Below the pieces are notes generated by a model that was not told the origin of the DNA, ran no database searches, and saw nothing but the letters and a program-made list of their open reading frames with translations. From assembly GCF_000979455.1 (NCBI RefSeq), contig NZ_JJOY01000044.1:1-64000 (forward strand): a DNA stretch of 64,000 bases. Direction: 5' to 3'. Below are positions 18,556 through 27,294 of this stretch, piece after piece (position 1 is the first letter of the stretch; each line of letters begins with the position of its first letter). Origin of the DNA: Methanosarcina sp. 2.H.T.1A.6 (lineage in GTDB: Archaea; Halobacteriota; Methanosarcinia; Methanosarcinales; Methanosarcinaceae). Both the position numbers and the translations under genes were made by a program.

Positions 18556-19233
18556 ATGAAAGCTATGAGGGTAGTTATCAAAGTAGGAGGAAGCCTGATC
18601 AGCGAAGCTCCAGAACTTATTAACAGGCTCGTAAAAGAATTTGGTTCCGGACATTCAGGGACTGCTCCTGACAAGCAGGTTTCCGAAAAGATTAATTATT
18701 CCATCCTTATCGTACCCGGAGGAGGGGTATTTGCAGATGCCGTAAGGAGAGCTGACGGGAAGTTTGGACTTGGAGACGACGCAGCTCACTGGATGGCTGT
18801 GCTTGGCATGGAGCAATACGCTTGCTACCTGCAGGACAAAAGCGGTGCAATGGATACGGATTCAATAACGGAATTGCCTCCCGGCGTTTCGATTCTTTTT
18901 CCCTACAGGCTGCTGAAGGCAGAAGACCCTCTGCCCCATTCCTGGAGCGTAACTTCGGACACAATCGCTGCCTGGGTTGCGAAGCAGACAGGAGCCCTGT
19001 TCATTAAGGCTACGGATGTTGACGGGATTTTCAGGGAAGGAAAACTGGTCAGGGAAATTTCCACCTCTGACTTTTCAGAAAACTTTGAAAGTTGTATAGA
19101 CCCTTTCCTGCCCGGATTCCTTCAGAAAAACAGGATGGGGTGCAGAATTATAAACGGTAAATTTCCGGAAAGGGTAATTCAGGCAGTGTACGGGAAGCCT
19201 GTGCCCTGTACGGCGGTAAAGGGGAATATTTAA
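18556..19233 (+). CDS. mfnE: [5-(aminomethyl)furan-3-yl]methyl phosphate kinase
   Basis: A 225-residue amino-acid-kinase-fold protein. It begins VVIKVGGSLISE, the glycine-rich phosphate loop, has IVPGGGVFAD near residue 53, and an ATKQ/KATDVDGIF segment near 150. MfnE phosphorylates the aminomethylfuran precursor, making the substrate for MfnF. The order mfnD-mfnF-mfnE on one strand puts three methanofuran steps together. A short insertion (about residues 30-45, polar) is unusual but in frame. M1 and M4 are both possible starts. Confidence 0.85.
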   Translation: MKAMRVVIKVGGSLISEAPELINRLVKEFGSGHSGTAPDKQVSEKINYSILIVPGGGVFADAVRRADGKFGLGDDAAHWMAVLGMEQYACYLQDKSGAMDTDSITELPPGVSILFPYRLLKAEDPLPHSWSVTSDTIAAWVAKQTGALFIKATDVDGIFREGKLVREISTSDFSENFESCIDPFLPGFLQKNRMGCRIINGKFPERVIQAVYGKPVPCTAVKGNI

Positions 19234-19270
19234 ATTGTATATCGTATATGACTAGGGAGAGAAGCAAGCC

Positions 19271-19369
19271 GTGTCCAAAAAGCATCATTACATTCAGTTC
19301 ATCAAACTTGTTGATGTTAATACAGGTGCCGATAAAAGCAGGATACTGAAGCTTTTGAAAAGTGCCTGA
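19271..19369 (+). CDS. Possible 32-residue small protein
   Basis: A GTG-started frame encoding VSKKHHYIQFIKLVDVNTGA plus a basic tail, with GGGAGAG about ten bases upstream. It sits in the gap between mfnE and the zinc-ribbon gene and has the basic look of small archaeal proteins, but nothing else supports it. Confidence 0.25.
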   Translation: MSKKHHYIQFIKLVDVNTGADKSRILKLLKSA

Positions 19370-19409
19370 TTCACCGGTTAATTCATTTTAGTTCACTATA
19401 AAAGAATAA

Positions 19410-19601
<192 letters not shown>

Positions 19602-19698
19602 TTTTGGGAAGAGTGCCAAAAGATCCAGAAGAGCATTGTGAAAACAGCTTGAAACTGGTCAATAGAATCATCAAAATTAACATATAAGAGGGATTGAA

Positions 19699-19968
19699 AT
19701 GGGCGAAGTTGCAGCAAAAATGAAAATCATGCCAGAAAGCATTGACACCGACCTTGTAGAGCTGAAAGAGAAGCTCAAAGCCGCAATTCCGGCAGGAGCC
19801 GATCTTCACGGGGACATAGCTGAAGAGCCAATAGCCTTTGGATTAAAGGCTCTGATTCTTACGCTGATCGTTAACGACGAAGAAGGCGGAACCGAAGCCG
19901 TAGAAGAAGCCTTTGTAAAAGTTTCTGGTGTCGAAAACGTCCAGATTCTGGAACTCTACCGTATCTGA
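19699..19968 (+). CDS. ef1b: Elongation factor 1-beta (aEF-1beta)
   Basis: An 89-residue guanine-nucleotide exchange factor that recharges aEF-1alpha with GTP during translation. The sequence starts GEVAAKMKIMPESID, includes IAFGLKALILTLIVNDEEGGTE in pieces typical of the EF1B C-terminal exchange domain, and ends VENVQILELYRI. Archaeal EF-1beta consists of just this domain, so the length is right. GAGGGA precedes the start. A tRNA-Ala gene lies about 65 bases downstream. Confidence 0.95.
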   Translation: MGEVAAKMKIMPESIDTDLVELKEKLKAAIPAGADLHGDIAEEPIAFGLKALILTLIVNDEEGGTEAVEEAFVKVSGVENVQILELYRI

Positions 19969-20034
19969 GAAGGAAAAAAGAACCGGACACCTGTGTTCGG
20001 AAAATCTTTTTTCACTATTCTCTTTTTCGTAAAA

Positions 20035-20106
20035 GGGCTCGTAGATCAGGGGTAGATCGTTACGTTCGCAACGTAAAGGCCGCGGGTTCAAATCCCGCCG
20101 AGTCCA
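20035..20106 (+). tRNA. tRNA-Ala (anticodon CGC)
   Basis: A 72-nt cloverleaf. Acceptor arms GGGCTCG and CGAGTCC pair with one G-U. The anticodon stem is TTACG/CGTAA with loop TTCGCAA, giving anticodon CGC. The T arm is GCGGG-TTCAAAT-CCCGC, and the discriminator base is A at 20106. CCA is not encoded (the gene is followed by CTAA), and no intron is seen. Confidence 0.95.
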
Positions 20107-21254
20107 CTAAGAAAGTAAATCTAAAGCCCGGGGTCCTCCCGAGGATAGAAAAAACCTGTAAGAAAATTAGCCAGAAAAAGTAAATTGGCCAGAAAAAACT
20201 TAAGGATGAACAGGGCAGAATTACTCTACCTCAAAAACTCTACCTTAAAAATAGCCTTTTTCAAGTATATTCGTCACTCCGTCTACTTTTTTTCTTCGTT
20301 TTCTACAAACTGCCAGGCAAGTTAGCGGTGGCTTCCCGGAACCCGTATATTAAAAAGAGGTTTCCGCTGTAAGAGAAGTATTTTTCATCCTATGTTGGGT
20401 ATTTCTTCATAGTCGTGGATCTCCCTAAATAGCAGCAGCGGTTTACGTGTTGTTTTTTTATCTGGCTGGCAGGCTGCAGCCATGTGCAGCGATTACTTCT
20501 ATTGTCTTCAGCAGGCAGAATCTCAGACTATTTGATACTGGCTGCTGAGCTCAAATAGATAAAAATGATAATTAATATGACCATAATACATCATTAATTT
20601 TTTTAATCGGTTATTTAAATAGTTATTAGAGATTGAAGAAAAATTGACCCTTTATGATACCGAAAATGGGAGAGATTCAATGCAACACAGTATAAAAAAT
20701 GCAAAGAATTAAATACAAATAACTCTTTAGAAATATTTGTTGGGAAATCCCACGCTAGAATAACCCCCTCAGTTGGCCAGGGAAAATTGAAGCTCCCCTG
20801 GCCGACTATAAAATACAAGATTAATTTTAAAGGGGGAGGTTTTCAGTTAAACGCCTCTATTTATATGGTATTTTACGCCCCTATTTCTCTTCATCCTATT
20901 TTCTGTGCTTTTGCTTTCTTGATGCTCATCCTCCGGCAGAAGAAGTAATATACGGAAAATTAATCACTCTCAGAAAAGCTCATTGAAGTTTTTTCCGGGA
21001 AAACGATATCTGAAGAACATCCGGTTTAATAATATCCGGATCTAAACTGTACAAAATCCGGGGACACATCATATACTTTTTAAATAATGGATACCTAACA
21101 GACCAGCGTATATTTTTTTACAATAAAACCCCGATACGTCGGATTGAAGGGTGCAAATAGCGGAAAAATGGGAAGATCCGCAAAAGGCTATTTTTAACCC
21201 TGTTTTTAAGCAAAAATATGATTCTCGCTCTGAGATCTAAGACTAAGGCAAAAA
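20107..21254. other. 1.15-kb region without recognised genes
   Basis: All frames are short. Notable items are an 11-bp stem at 20772-20806 (listed separately) and repeated TTGGCCAG/TAGCCAG words. A stretch at about 21115-21200 before the sensor kinase (GATACGTCGG, then GCGGAAAAATG) could be its leader. This is long enough to hold an unannotated RNA. Confidence 0.4.
20772..20806 (+). other. 11-bp hairpin
   Basis: GTTGGCCAGGG (20772-20782) pairs fully with CCCTGGCCGAC (20796-20806), with one G-T and a 13-base loop. There is no T-run directly after it, so it is not a plain terminator; role unknown. Confidence 0.55.
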
Positions 21255-24200
21255 GTGAAAAATGGGGGACTGGAAGTTATTAAAAGTAACAGCTTTCCTG
21301 TAAAAAAAGAAGAAGCTGGGGAATTAGAACATAAAAACTCAATAGAGCTGCACGAAAAAATAATAGAGTATTTTCCTTCGGAGAACCCTAACCCTATCCT
21401 CAGGATAAAAAAGAATGGAAAGGTTCTTTATGCCAATAGAGCAGCCTGTTTTCTTCTTGAACATTGGGGTATAAAAGAAGGAGAAGAGCTCCCTCAATCA
21501 CTGAGGCACGGTATAAGAAGGATTCTCGCACAAAAAAAGCCTGAGAACCTTGAAATCAATATAGAGAATGCTACATATGCTCTAAAGCTTTATCCTCATT
21601 CAGAAGATGAATACATAGACATCTATGGGTTTGACATAAGTTACAGGGTACTGGCTGAAGAGAAATTCAGGTCCCAGCATGAGAGACTGGAAAAACTTGT
21701 TGAGCTAAGGACCCTTGAGTATATAGAAGCAAACGAAAAACTTGCACAGGAAGTAACCGAGAGAAAGAAGATTGAAAAAATCCTTCGGAACAATCTCCAG
21801 TTTCTTGAGACACTTCTTGACAGCATTCCAAGCCCTGTATTTAAGAGGGATCTGAATGAGAATTATGTAAACTGTAACGAGAGTTTTGCCAGGCAAATCA
21901 TGGGGCTTTCAAAGGAGATGGTCATAGGGGGATCATACTCCGAGTTTCAGAAGAGGGTTCCAAAAGAGCTGGCTGAGATCTATTACAAACATGACAGGGA
22001 ACTTATCGAGAAAGGGGGAAGCCATTACTATGAGACCAGAGTTATCTGCGCTGACGGTGTGAGCAGAGATTTCCTGTTCCATAAAGCTACTTACGAGGAC
22101 ATTTCCGGAGAAGTTGCCGGAATTGTGGGCGTAATGCTGGATATTACCCCGCGCAAAGAAGCTGAAAAATATTTCAGGAAAGGTGAGGAGAGATACAGGA
22201 TTGCTGCTGAACAGACAGGGCAGCTAGTTTATGATTATGAGGTGGAATCAAAACAAATTGACTGGGCGGGAGCAATCCCACAACTTACAGGCTACAGCCC
22301 TGAAGAGTTCAGACAGGTAGATCTGGAAAGCTGGATAGAACACGTCCATCCGGAAGACCGAGAAAAAGCATGGAAAATACATGAAAAGTGTATGAAACAT
22401 GGGGGGAAATACCTTGGAGAATACAGGTTCAGAAGGAAAGACGGGAGCTACTTCCATGTAGAAGATAGCGGCGTGTACATTCAGATAGACCTTTCCCAGG
22501 TTTACCGGATTGTCGGAGTGATAAAGGATATTACAGAAAGAAAACTTGCCCAGGAAATCCTTGAAAGAAGCGAAGAGAGATTCCGCATAACAGCCGAACA
22601 GACCGGGCAACTCTTTTATGATTATAACATTAAAAATAATCACAGTTCCTGGGCAGGAGCAATTGAAGAACTTACAGGATATAGCTGTGAAGAGTTTCAG
22701 GGCTTCACTCCAAAAGTATGGGCTCAACACGTCCATCCTGAAGACCGGGAAAAAGCAGTAAAAGCCCACGAAGAATGCATAAAAAATGGGGGAAAGTACT
22801 CTGAAGAGTACAGATTCAGAAGAAAAGATGGAAGTTACATATGCGTTGAAGACGGCGGCGTTTACCTGCAAGCCGATAACAGAGATATATGCAGGGTTCT
22901 TGGGGTAATAAAAGATATCACTGATAGAAAACTTGCCCATGCGGAACTGGTTAAGAGTGAGAGCCGCTACCGTTTGATCGCAGAAAAAACTAAAATGCTT
23001 TTATATTACGAAAATTTCACGGACGGCAAAATTGACTGGGCAGGAGCAATTCCGCAGATTACAGGATATAGTTATGAGGAGTTTCAGAAAGTTAGGGTTA
23101 ATGAGTGGATGAACCTGATCCACCCGGAAGACCTCCAGAGGATAAGGTCTGCCCACGAATATTGCCTGCAGCGTGGGGGAGATTTCCATCAGAACTACAG
23201 GCTCAGGAGAAAGGATGGAAGTTACTTCTATGTAGAGGATGAGGGAGTTTGCCTGAAAGATGAAAAAGGCCGTGTGTATCTGGCAGCCGGAGTGATAAAA
23301 GACATCACAGAAAAGAGATCTGCCCAGGAAAAACTCCTTGAAAGTGAAGAGAGGTTCAGAATAGCTGCCGAACAGACCGGACAGATAGTGTTTGAACATG
23401 ACCACGGGGGGAATATTATCAAGTGGGCAGGAGCCATCCGGGATGTCACGGGGTATACGGCAGAAGAATTTAACAAATTTGACAATGTTTCGTGGGCAAA
23501 CCATATTCATCCTGAAGATAGGGAAAAAGCACTTGGTGAACTCAGGACATTTCAAGAAAAAGAAAATAAGTTCCGTATTGAGTACAGGTTCAGGAAGAAG
23601 GATGGGAGTTATATCCATGTAGAAGACAGCGGGGTTTACCAGAGAAACGAAGACGGAAGCATTCGAAAGTCTTTCGGTGTAATGAAAGATATTACAGGCA
23701 TAAAACTGGCTTCAGAAAAACTGAAAGAAAGCGAAGCGCGCTACAGGTCCTTCATGAAAAACTTCAGAGGAATTGCTTTCCAGATGGGACTTGACTTCAC
23801 CCCGATTCTCGTAGACGGCAATATAGAAGAAACTACAGGATACAGAAGAGGGGACTTCATCTTTGGAAAAGCTGACTGGTACCAGATTGTTCATCCCAAA
23901 GACCGAGAACAGCTTTTTGAAAATAGGGAAAGATTGGTAAACGACCCCTTACTCCTTATAGAACACGAGTACCGGATAAGGCACAGGGATGGAAAACTAA
24001 GGTGGGTCCGTGAGATTATCCAGAATGTTTCCGATCCCACGGGCAAAAAGAGAATTTTGCAGGGGACAGCCTATGATATTAGCAAACAAAAAGAAGCTGA
24101 AGAATCTCTTGCAAAAGTGGAAGAAATCCGTAAAAAGGAAATACATCACAGGATAAAGAACAACCTGCAGGTAATCTCAAGCCTCCTTGAACTTCAGGCA

Positions 24201-24836
24201 GAGAAGTTTAACGACATAGAAGTTCTCGAAGCTTTCCGTGAGAGTCAGAACCGTGTTGCTACAATGGCAATAATTCATGAGGAACTGTACAGGTCAAAAA
24301 ATAACGAAACCCTGGATTTTTCAGCTTACCTACAGAAACTGACAGCGGACCTGTTCCACTCATACACAGTCAGAAAAGGGGATGTCAATATGCAGCTCGA
24401 CATCGAAGAGACTTTTCTGGGAATGGATACTGCAATTCCTCTCGGGATAATTATCAATGAACTTATATCCAATTCTCTGAAACACGCTTTTCCATCAGGC
24501 AGGAAAGGTGAAGTTTGCATCAAACTCTGCAGAACAGAAGAAAATAGTGAGAATAAAAGTATAAGTAAGATCATTAATAATATTGATGATAAGAGTTCAG
24601 TGGATAAAAATATCCAGTACACACTGGTAGTTTCGGACAATGGGTTGGGTTTTCCGGAAAATATTGATTTCAGGAACACGAGCTCTCTGGGTCTCCAACT
24701 GGTAAATATACTTGTCGAGCAACTGGAGGGCACGATTGAACTTGAAATATGTTCGGGGACTAAGTTCAAAATCTGGTTTAAGGAGACCTGCCAGTCATCT
24801 GAAAAAGTATCCAGTATCAAAGGGGAGATACAATGA
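21255..24836 (+). CDS. Multi-PAS sensor histidine kinase (HisKA_2/HATPase_c)
   Basis: A 1193-residue soluble kinase with no membrane segment. After an N-terminal PAS-like region (about 25-130) and a short coiled coil come six more PAS modules at roughly 175-305, 312-435, 441-560, 569-690, 698-820 and 827-945. Four of them repeat nearly the same text (EQTGQ, WAGAI, TGYS, EEF, HPEDREKA, YRFRRKDGSY), showing internal tandem duplication with a period near 128 residues. The dimerisation helix has EIHHRIKNNLQVISSLLELQ with the likely phospho-His at 965, and the ATPase N box is NELISNSLKHAF. The GTG start is the only reasonable one. The stop overlaps the next gene by ATGA. Confidence 0.92.
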   Translation: MKNGGLEVIKSNSFPVKKEEAGELEHKNSIELHEKIIEYFPSENPNPILRIKKNGKVLYANRAACFLLEHWGIKEGEELPQSLRHGIRRILAQKKPENLEINIENATYALKLYPHSEDEYIDIYGFDISYRVLAEEKFRSQHERLEKLVELRTLEYIEANEKLAQEVTERKKIEKILRNNLQFLETLLDSIPSPVFKRDLNENYVNCNESFARQIMGLSKEMVIGGSYSEFQKRVPKELAEIYYKHDRELIEKGGSHYYETRVICADGVSRDFLFHKATYEDISGEVAGIVGVMLDITPRKEAEKYFRKGEERYRIAAEQTGQLVYDYEVESKQIDWAGAIPQLTGYSPEEFRQVDLESWIEHVHPEDREKAWKIHEKCMKHGGKYLGEYRFRRKDGSYFHVEDSGVYIQIDLSQVYRIVGVIKDITERKLAQEILERSEERFRITAEQTGQLFYDYNIKNNHSSWAGAIEELTGYSCEEFQGFTPKVWAQHVHPEDREKAVKAHEECIKNGGKYSEEYRFRRKDGSYICVEDGGVYLQADNRDICRVLGVIKDITDRKLAHAELVKSESRYRLIAEKTKMLLYYENFTDGKIDWAGAIPQITGYSYEEFQKVRVNEWMNLIHPEDLQRIRSAHEYCLQRGGDFHQNYRLRRKDGSYFYVEDEGVCLKDEKGRVYLAAGVIKDITEKRSAQEKLLESEERFRIAAEQTGQIVFEHDHGGNIIKWAGAIRDVTGYTAEEFNKFDNVSWANHIHPEDREKALGELRTFQEKENKFRIEYRFRKKDGSYIHVEDSGVYQRNEDGSIRKSFGVMKDITGIKLASEKLKESEARYRSFMKNFRGIAFQMGLDFTPILVDGNIEETTGYRRGDFIFGKADWYQIVHPKDREQLFENRERLVNDPLLLIEHEYRIRHRDGKLRWVREIIQNVSDPTGKKRILQGTAYDISKQKEAEESLAKVEEIRKKEIHHRIKNNLQVISSLLELQAEKFNDIEVLEAFRESQNRVATMAIIHEELYRSKNNETLDFSAYLQKLTADLFHSYTVRKGDVNMQLDIEETFLGMDTAIPLGIIINELISNSLKHAFPSGRKGEVCIKLCRTEENSENKSISKIINNIDDKSSVDKNIQYTLVVSDNGLGFPENIDFRNTSSLGLQLVNILVEQLEGTIELEICSGTKFKIWFKETCQSSEKVSSIKGEIQ

Positions 24837-25246
24837 AAAAGGCAAAAATTCTGGTTGTTGAAGACCAGAACATCGTCGCTCTAAACATCAGAAATAAACT
24901 CAAAAATCTGGGTTATACGGTACCCGGCACTGCATCCACAGGAGAGGAAGCAATAAGAAAAGCAGAGCTGACGAGTGCGGATCTTGTTTTGATGGATATC
25001 ATGTTGAAAGGAGACATGGATGGAATTGAAGCTGCCCGTGAAATAAAAACCCGCCTTAGAATTCCTGTACTATATTTGACAGCTTATACTGACGATGAAA
25101 CCCTTGAAAGGGCTAAAATGACAGAACCGGCAGGATATATTTCTAAGCCTTTCAAAGAAGAGGACCTGCATAGCAATATTGAGATGGCGCTCCATAAACA
25201 CAGAGCCGAAAAAAAAGAGATTGAGAGTTCCAGTAATGACGAATAA
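24833..25246 (+). CDS. CheY-like response regulator, partner of the upstream kinase
   Basis: A 137-residue single-domain receiver. The acidic pair is E10/D11, the phospho-acceptor D55 lies in LVLMDIML, the Thr is in YLTAYTD, and the Lys is in ISKPFKEEDL. There is no output domain, so it acts by protein interaction or as part of a phosphorelay. Overlap of its ATG with the kinase stop indicates translational coupling and a cognate pair. Confidence 0.92.
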   Translation: MKKAKILVVEDQNIVALNIRNKLKNLGYTVPGTASTGEEAIRKAELTSADLVLMDIMLKGDMDGIEAAREIKTRLRIPVLYLTAYTDDETLERAKMTEPAGYISKPFKEEDLHSNIEMALHKHRAEKKEIESSSNDE

Positions 25247-25589
25247 AACTCTTCAATACACCTTAAATAAAGCCTGTATCCGGTTAAAACGGATACATGT
25301 TTCTCAAAAATAGAATAAACTTTCTTAAATGGTATGCGACCGTTCTTAAAAGGTATGCCACGCAGATTTTATCTGAGTTTTGCTGCTCCAACGCTGCATG
25401 GGATGAAAATTTTTCGCGGATATTTGTTCCGGAAATACAGGTCGTATGTATTTAGTAGGCGAGAAAAAGAATAAGCCTGAGATAATTCGCGACGGGGATA
25501 AATATCAAACTCGATAAAAACGTGGGGTCAACTGGTTAATAAATCAGAACATATCCCGGAAGATGAAAAAATAAAAACGGGGGGAAATA
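25247..25589. other. Gap between the two response-regulator genes
   Basis: About 340 bases with no gene seen. Two imperfect copies of TTCTTAAATGGTATGC-like text lie at about 25320-25360. Confidence 0.4.
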
Positions 25590-25988
25590 ATGTACAAAGC
25601 AAAGATTCTGGTCGTTGAAGATCAGAATATAGTGGCTCTGAACATTAGAAATAGGTTAAAAAACATGGGGTATACCGTTCCTACGACTGCTATTTCGGGG
25701 GAAGAGGCAATAAGAAAAACAGAGCTTACGAATCCTGATCTTGTTTTGATGGATATTATGTTGAAGGGAGACATGGATGGGATTGAGGCAACCAGGATTA
25801 TCAAATCACGCTTTTCAATACCTGTTATCTACCTTACCGCCTATACTGACATTGAAACTCTTGAGAGGGCAAAACTAACAGAGCCTTCAGGATATATTTC
25901 AAAACCCTTCAAAGAAGAGGACCTTTTCAGCAATATAGAAATAGCTCTCCATAAACACAGGTCGAGAAGGGCAAATGAAGAAAAGTAA
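25590..25988 (+). CDS. CheY-like response regulator (paralogue)
   Basis: A 132-residue receiver domain, roughly 80% identical by eye to the preceding regulator, with the same D55 site (LVLMDIML), Thr (YLTAYTD) and Lys (ISKPFKEEDL). The two genes probably arose by local duplication. It has no adjacent kinase of its own; the kinase at 30580 or the upstream one could drive it. Its 3' end, including the stop codon, lies in the first unit of a 25-bp tandem array. Confidence 0.9.
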   Translation: MYKAKILVVEDQNIVALNIRNRLKNMGYTVPTTAISGEEAIRKTELTNPDLVLMDIMLKGDMDGIEATRIIKSRFSIPVIYLTAYTDIETLERAKLTEPSGYISKPFKEEDLFSNIEIALHKHRSRRANEEK

Positions 25989-26039
25989 GAGAAGGGTAAA
26001 TGAAGAAAAGTAAGAGAAGGGTAAATGAAGAAAAGTAAG
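25965..26039. repeat. Three 25-bp tandem units spanning a stop codon
   Basis: Unit AGAAGGGTAAATGAAGAAAA plus GTAAG; the first copy contains the last codons and TAA of the response regulator, and the next two lie downstream. Confidence 0.9.
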
Positions 26040-26206
26040 AGAAATCTATTTAACTTTGGGGAAAGATAAAAGGAGGAAGGAAGGGGAAGCAGTCCACTTT
26101 ATATTTAAGAGCAAAAACCTCACTGGTAGACCCTTATAAGTCGGTTGATATATTCAACATAGTAAAAATAATTGAGAATGGCATTTTTCGGTTTTTTGCT
26201 TTGTAT
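26040..26206. other. Intergenic sequence upstream of the inverted-repeat element
   Basis: AT-rich; no gene or clear signal seen. Confidence 0.4.
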
Positions 26207-26458
26207 CTGTCTTTCCGCAGATGTCTTCAAAAAAATAACATTTTTCCTGCCATCGTTTTTGGAGATTTATTTTAAAATTTGCAGTTATAATCTCAACTGA
26301 AGCTTAGGAAAATGGATGCTGGAAGTTTTCAATGAAGGCAAAAAGCCACAAATTTTGGAAAATATCAAAAACATATGTTTAGTTAAACATGAAGTTTTTC
26401 AGAAAAAACGATAGCAGAAAAAATTGTGAAAATTGAAAGGACATCTGCGGAAAGCCGG
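26207..26458. mobile_element. Candidate 252-bp MITE-like element
   Basis: Long imperfect terminal inverted repeats: the left arm CTTTCCGCAGATGTC (26211-26225) has an exact inverted copy at 26440-26454. Pairing continues inward past ATCGTTTTT for about 55 bases with mismatches. TTGTAT occurs directly on both sides (26201-26206 and 26459-26464), like a target-site duplication. No coding frame lies inside. Confidence 0.6.
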
Positions 26459-26464
26459 TTGTAT

Positions 26465-26595
26465 TTTAGATAAATCCTGCACCTGACCTAAGAAACATTT
26501 ATCCTGCTCTGGAAATCGCTTTTCAACCAAACCATTATAATGTACCCCCTCCAGCTTGCCTGGAGCAGCCTGCTAAAAAAATTCTAATAGGGATT
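26465..26595. other. Short gap
   Basis: No feature recognised. Confidence 0.4.
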
Positions 26596-26829
26596 CTAGC
26601 GTCTGGAGTTCAGGATAGTGACTACATTAAAAAAGAGCCAGATGCCACAGAAGATCCAGAATACAGGACCTGCGGTGTTTACAAGAAATTCGCCTGGTCC
26701 GGGATTATCAGGGTACATATCGATATACAGTGAACCGGCGGTCATCAACAGGAAACTTGTAATAGTGAATAAAAGTAAAACTGTTCGTACTCGGGAAGTT
26801 TTTGGGTCTGAGCGAGAAAAGCCATTCAT
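26596..26829 (-). CDS. Small 2-helix membrane protein, unknown
   Basis: A 77-residue protein: a basic N-terminus, a hydrophobic helix (VRTVLLLFTITSFLLMTAGS), an extracellular-type loop with YIDMYPDNPGPGE, a second helix (PVFWIFCGIWLFFNVVTIL) and a short basic end. Charge distribution fits a two-span protein with both ends inside. I recognise no family and see no strong ribosome-binding site, but the composition is unlike a chance frame. Confidence 0.55.
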   Translation of the reverse strand: MNGFSRSDPKTSRVRTVLLLFTITSFLLMTAGSLYIDMYPDNPGPGEFLVNTAGPVFWIFCGIWLFFNVVTILNSRR

Positions 26830-27294
26830 AGAATAGATTAGCAGGAGTAGAAATAAATAATTTTTTAAATCACTTCGTTTTAAAGAAAGTTATACATCTT
26901 TAGATAAAAAATGGATGTGTGTGGTTTGAATAGTGGCTTGATAAAGAGAAGGGCTTTAACTGCATTATAAAAGTTGTGATTGTGGATTGGGGACTTTAAC
27001 TGCATTATAAAAGTTGTGATTGTGGATTGGGGGCGTTAACTGCATTATAAAAGTTGTGATTGTGGATTGAACCTGTGGATTGAACTGGAGGTTGGATTAT
27101 GAACTCCATTAGAAGTATAACGCCCAGAATATTAAATGTAAGAGATCTTATATAAACCATTACAGATTTATATAATTTTATATGTATAAAATGAAAATAT
27201 ATATAAATTATAAGCCGACGGAATTAAAAATGTGAGGGAGAATTAAAGCTATGCTCAATGCTAAAATTCTCTATTCAAAAGCTCGTGGCTCTAA
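26830..27294. other. Gap downstream of thiI
   Basis: Contains the 40-bp tandem array below and an AT-rich stretch at 27140-27220 with TATA-like words. No gene seen. Confidence 0.5.
26952..27071. repeat. Three 40-bp tandem units
   Basis: Each unit has TTAACTGCATTATAAAAGTT followed by GTGATTGTGGATTGGG. Copies differ at one or two positions. Units abut with no spacers, so it is not a CRISPR array. Confidence 0.92.

Noticed and set aside
26952-27071. Possible CRISPR array
   Set aside because: The three 40-bp units abut directly with no unique spacers, and no cas gene is in the window. The same holds for the other tandem arrays.
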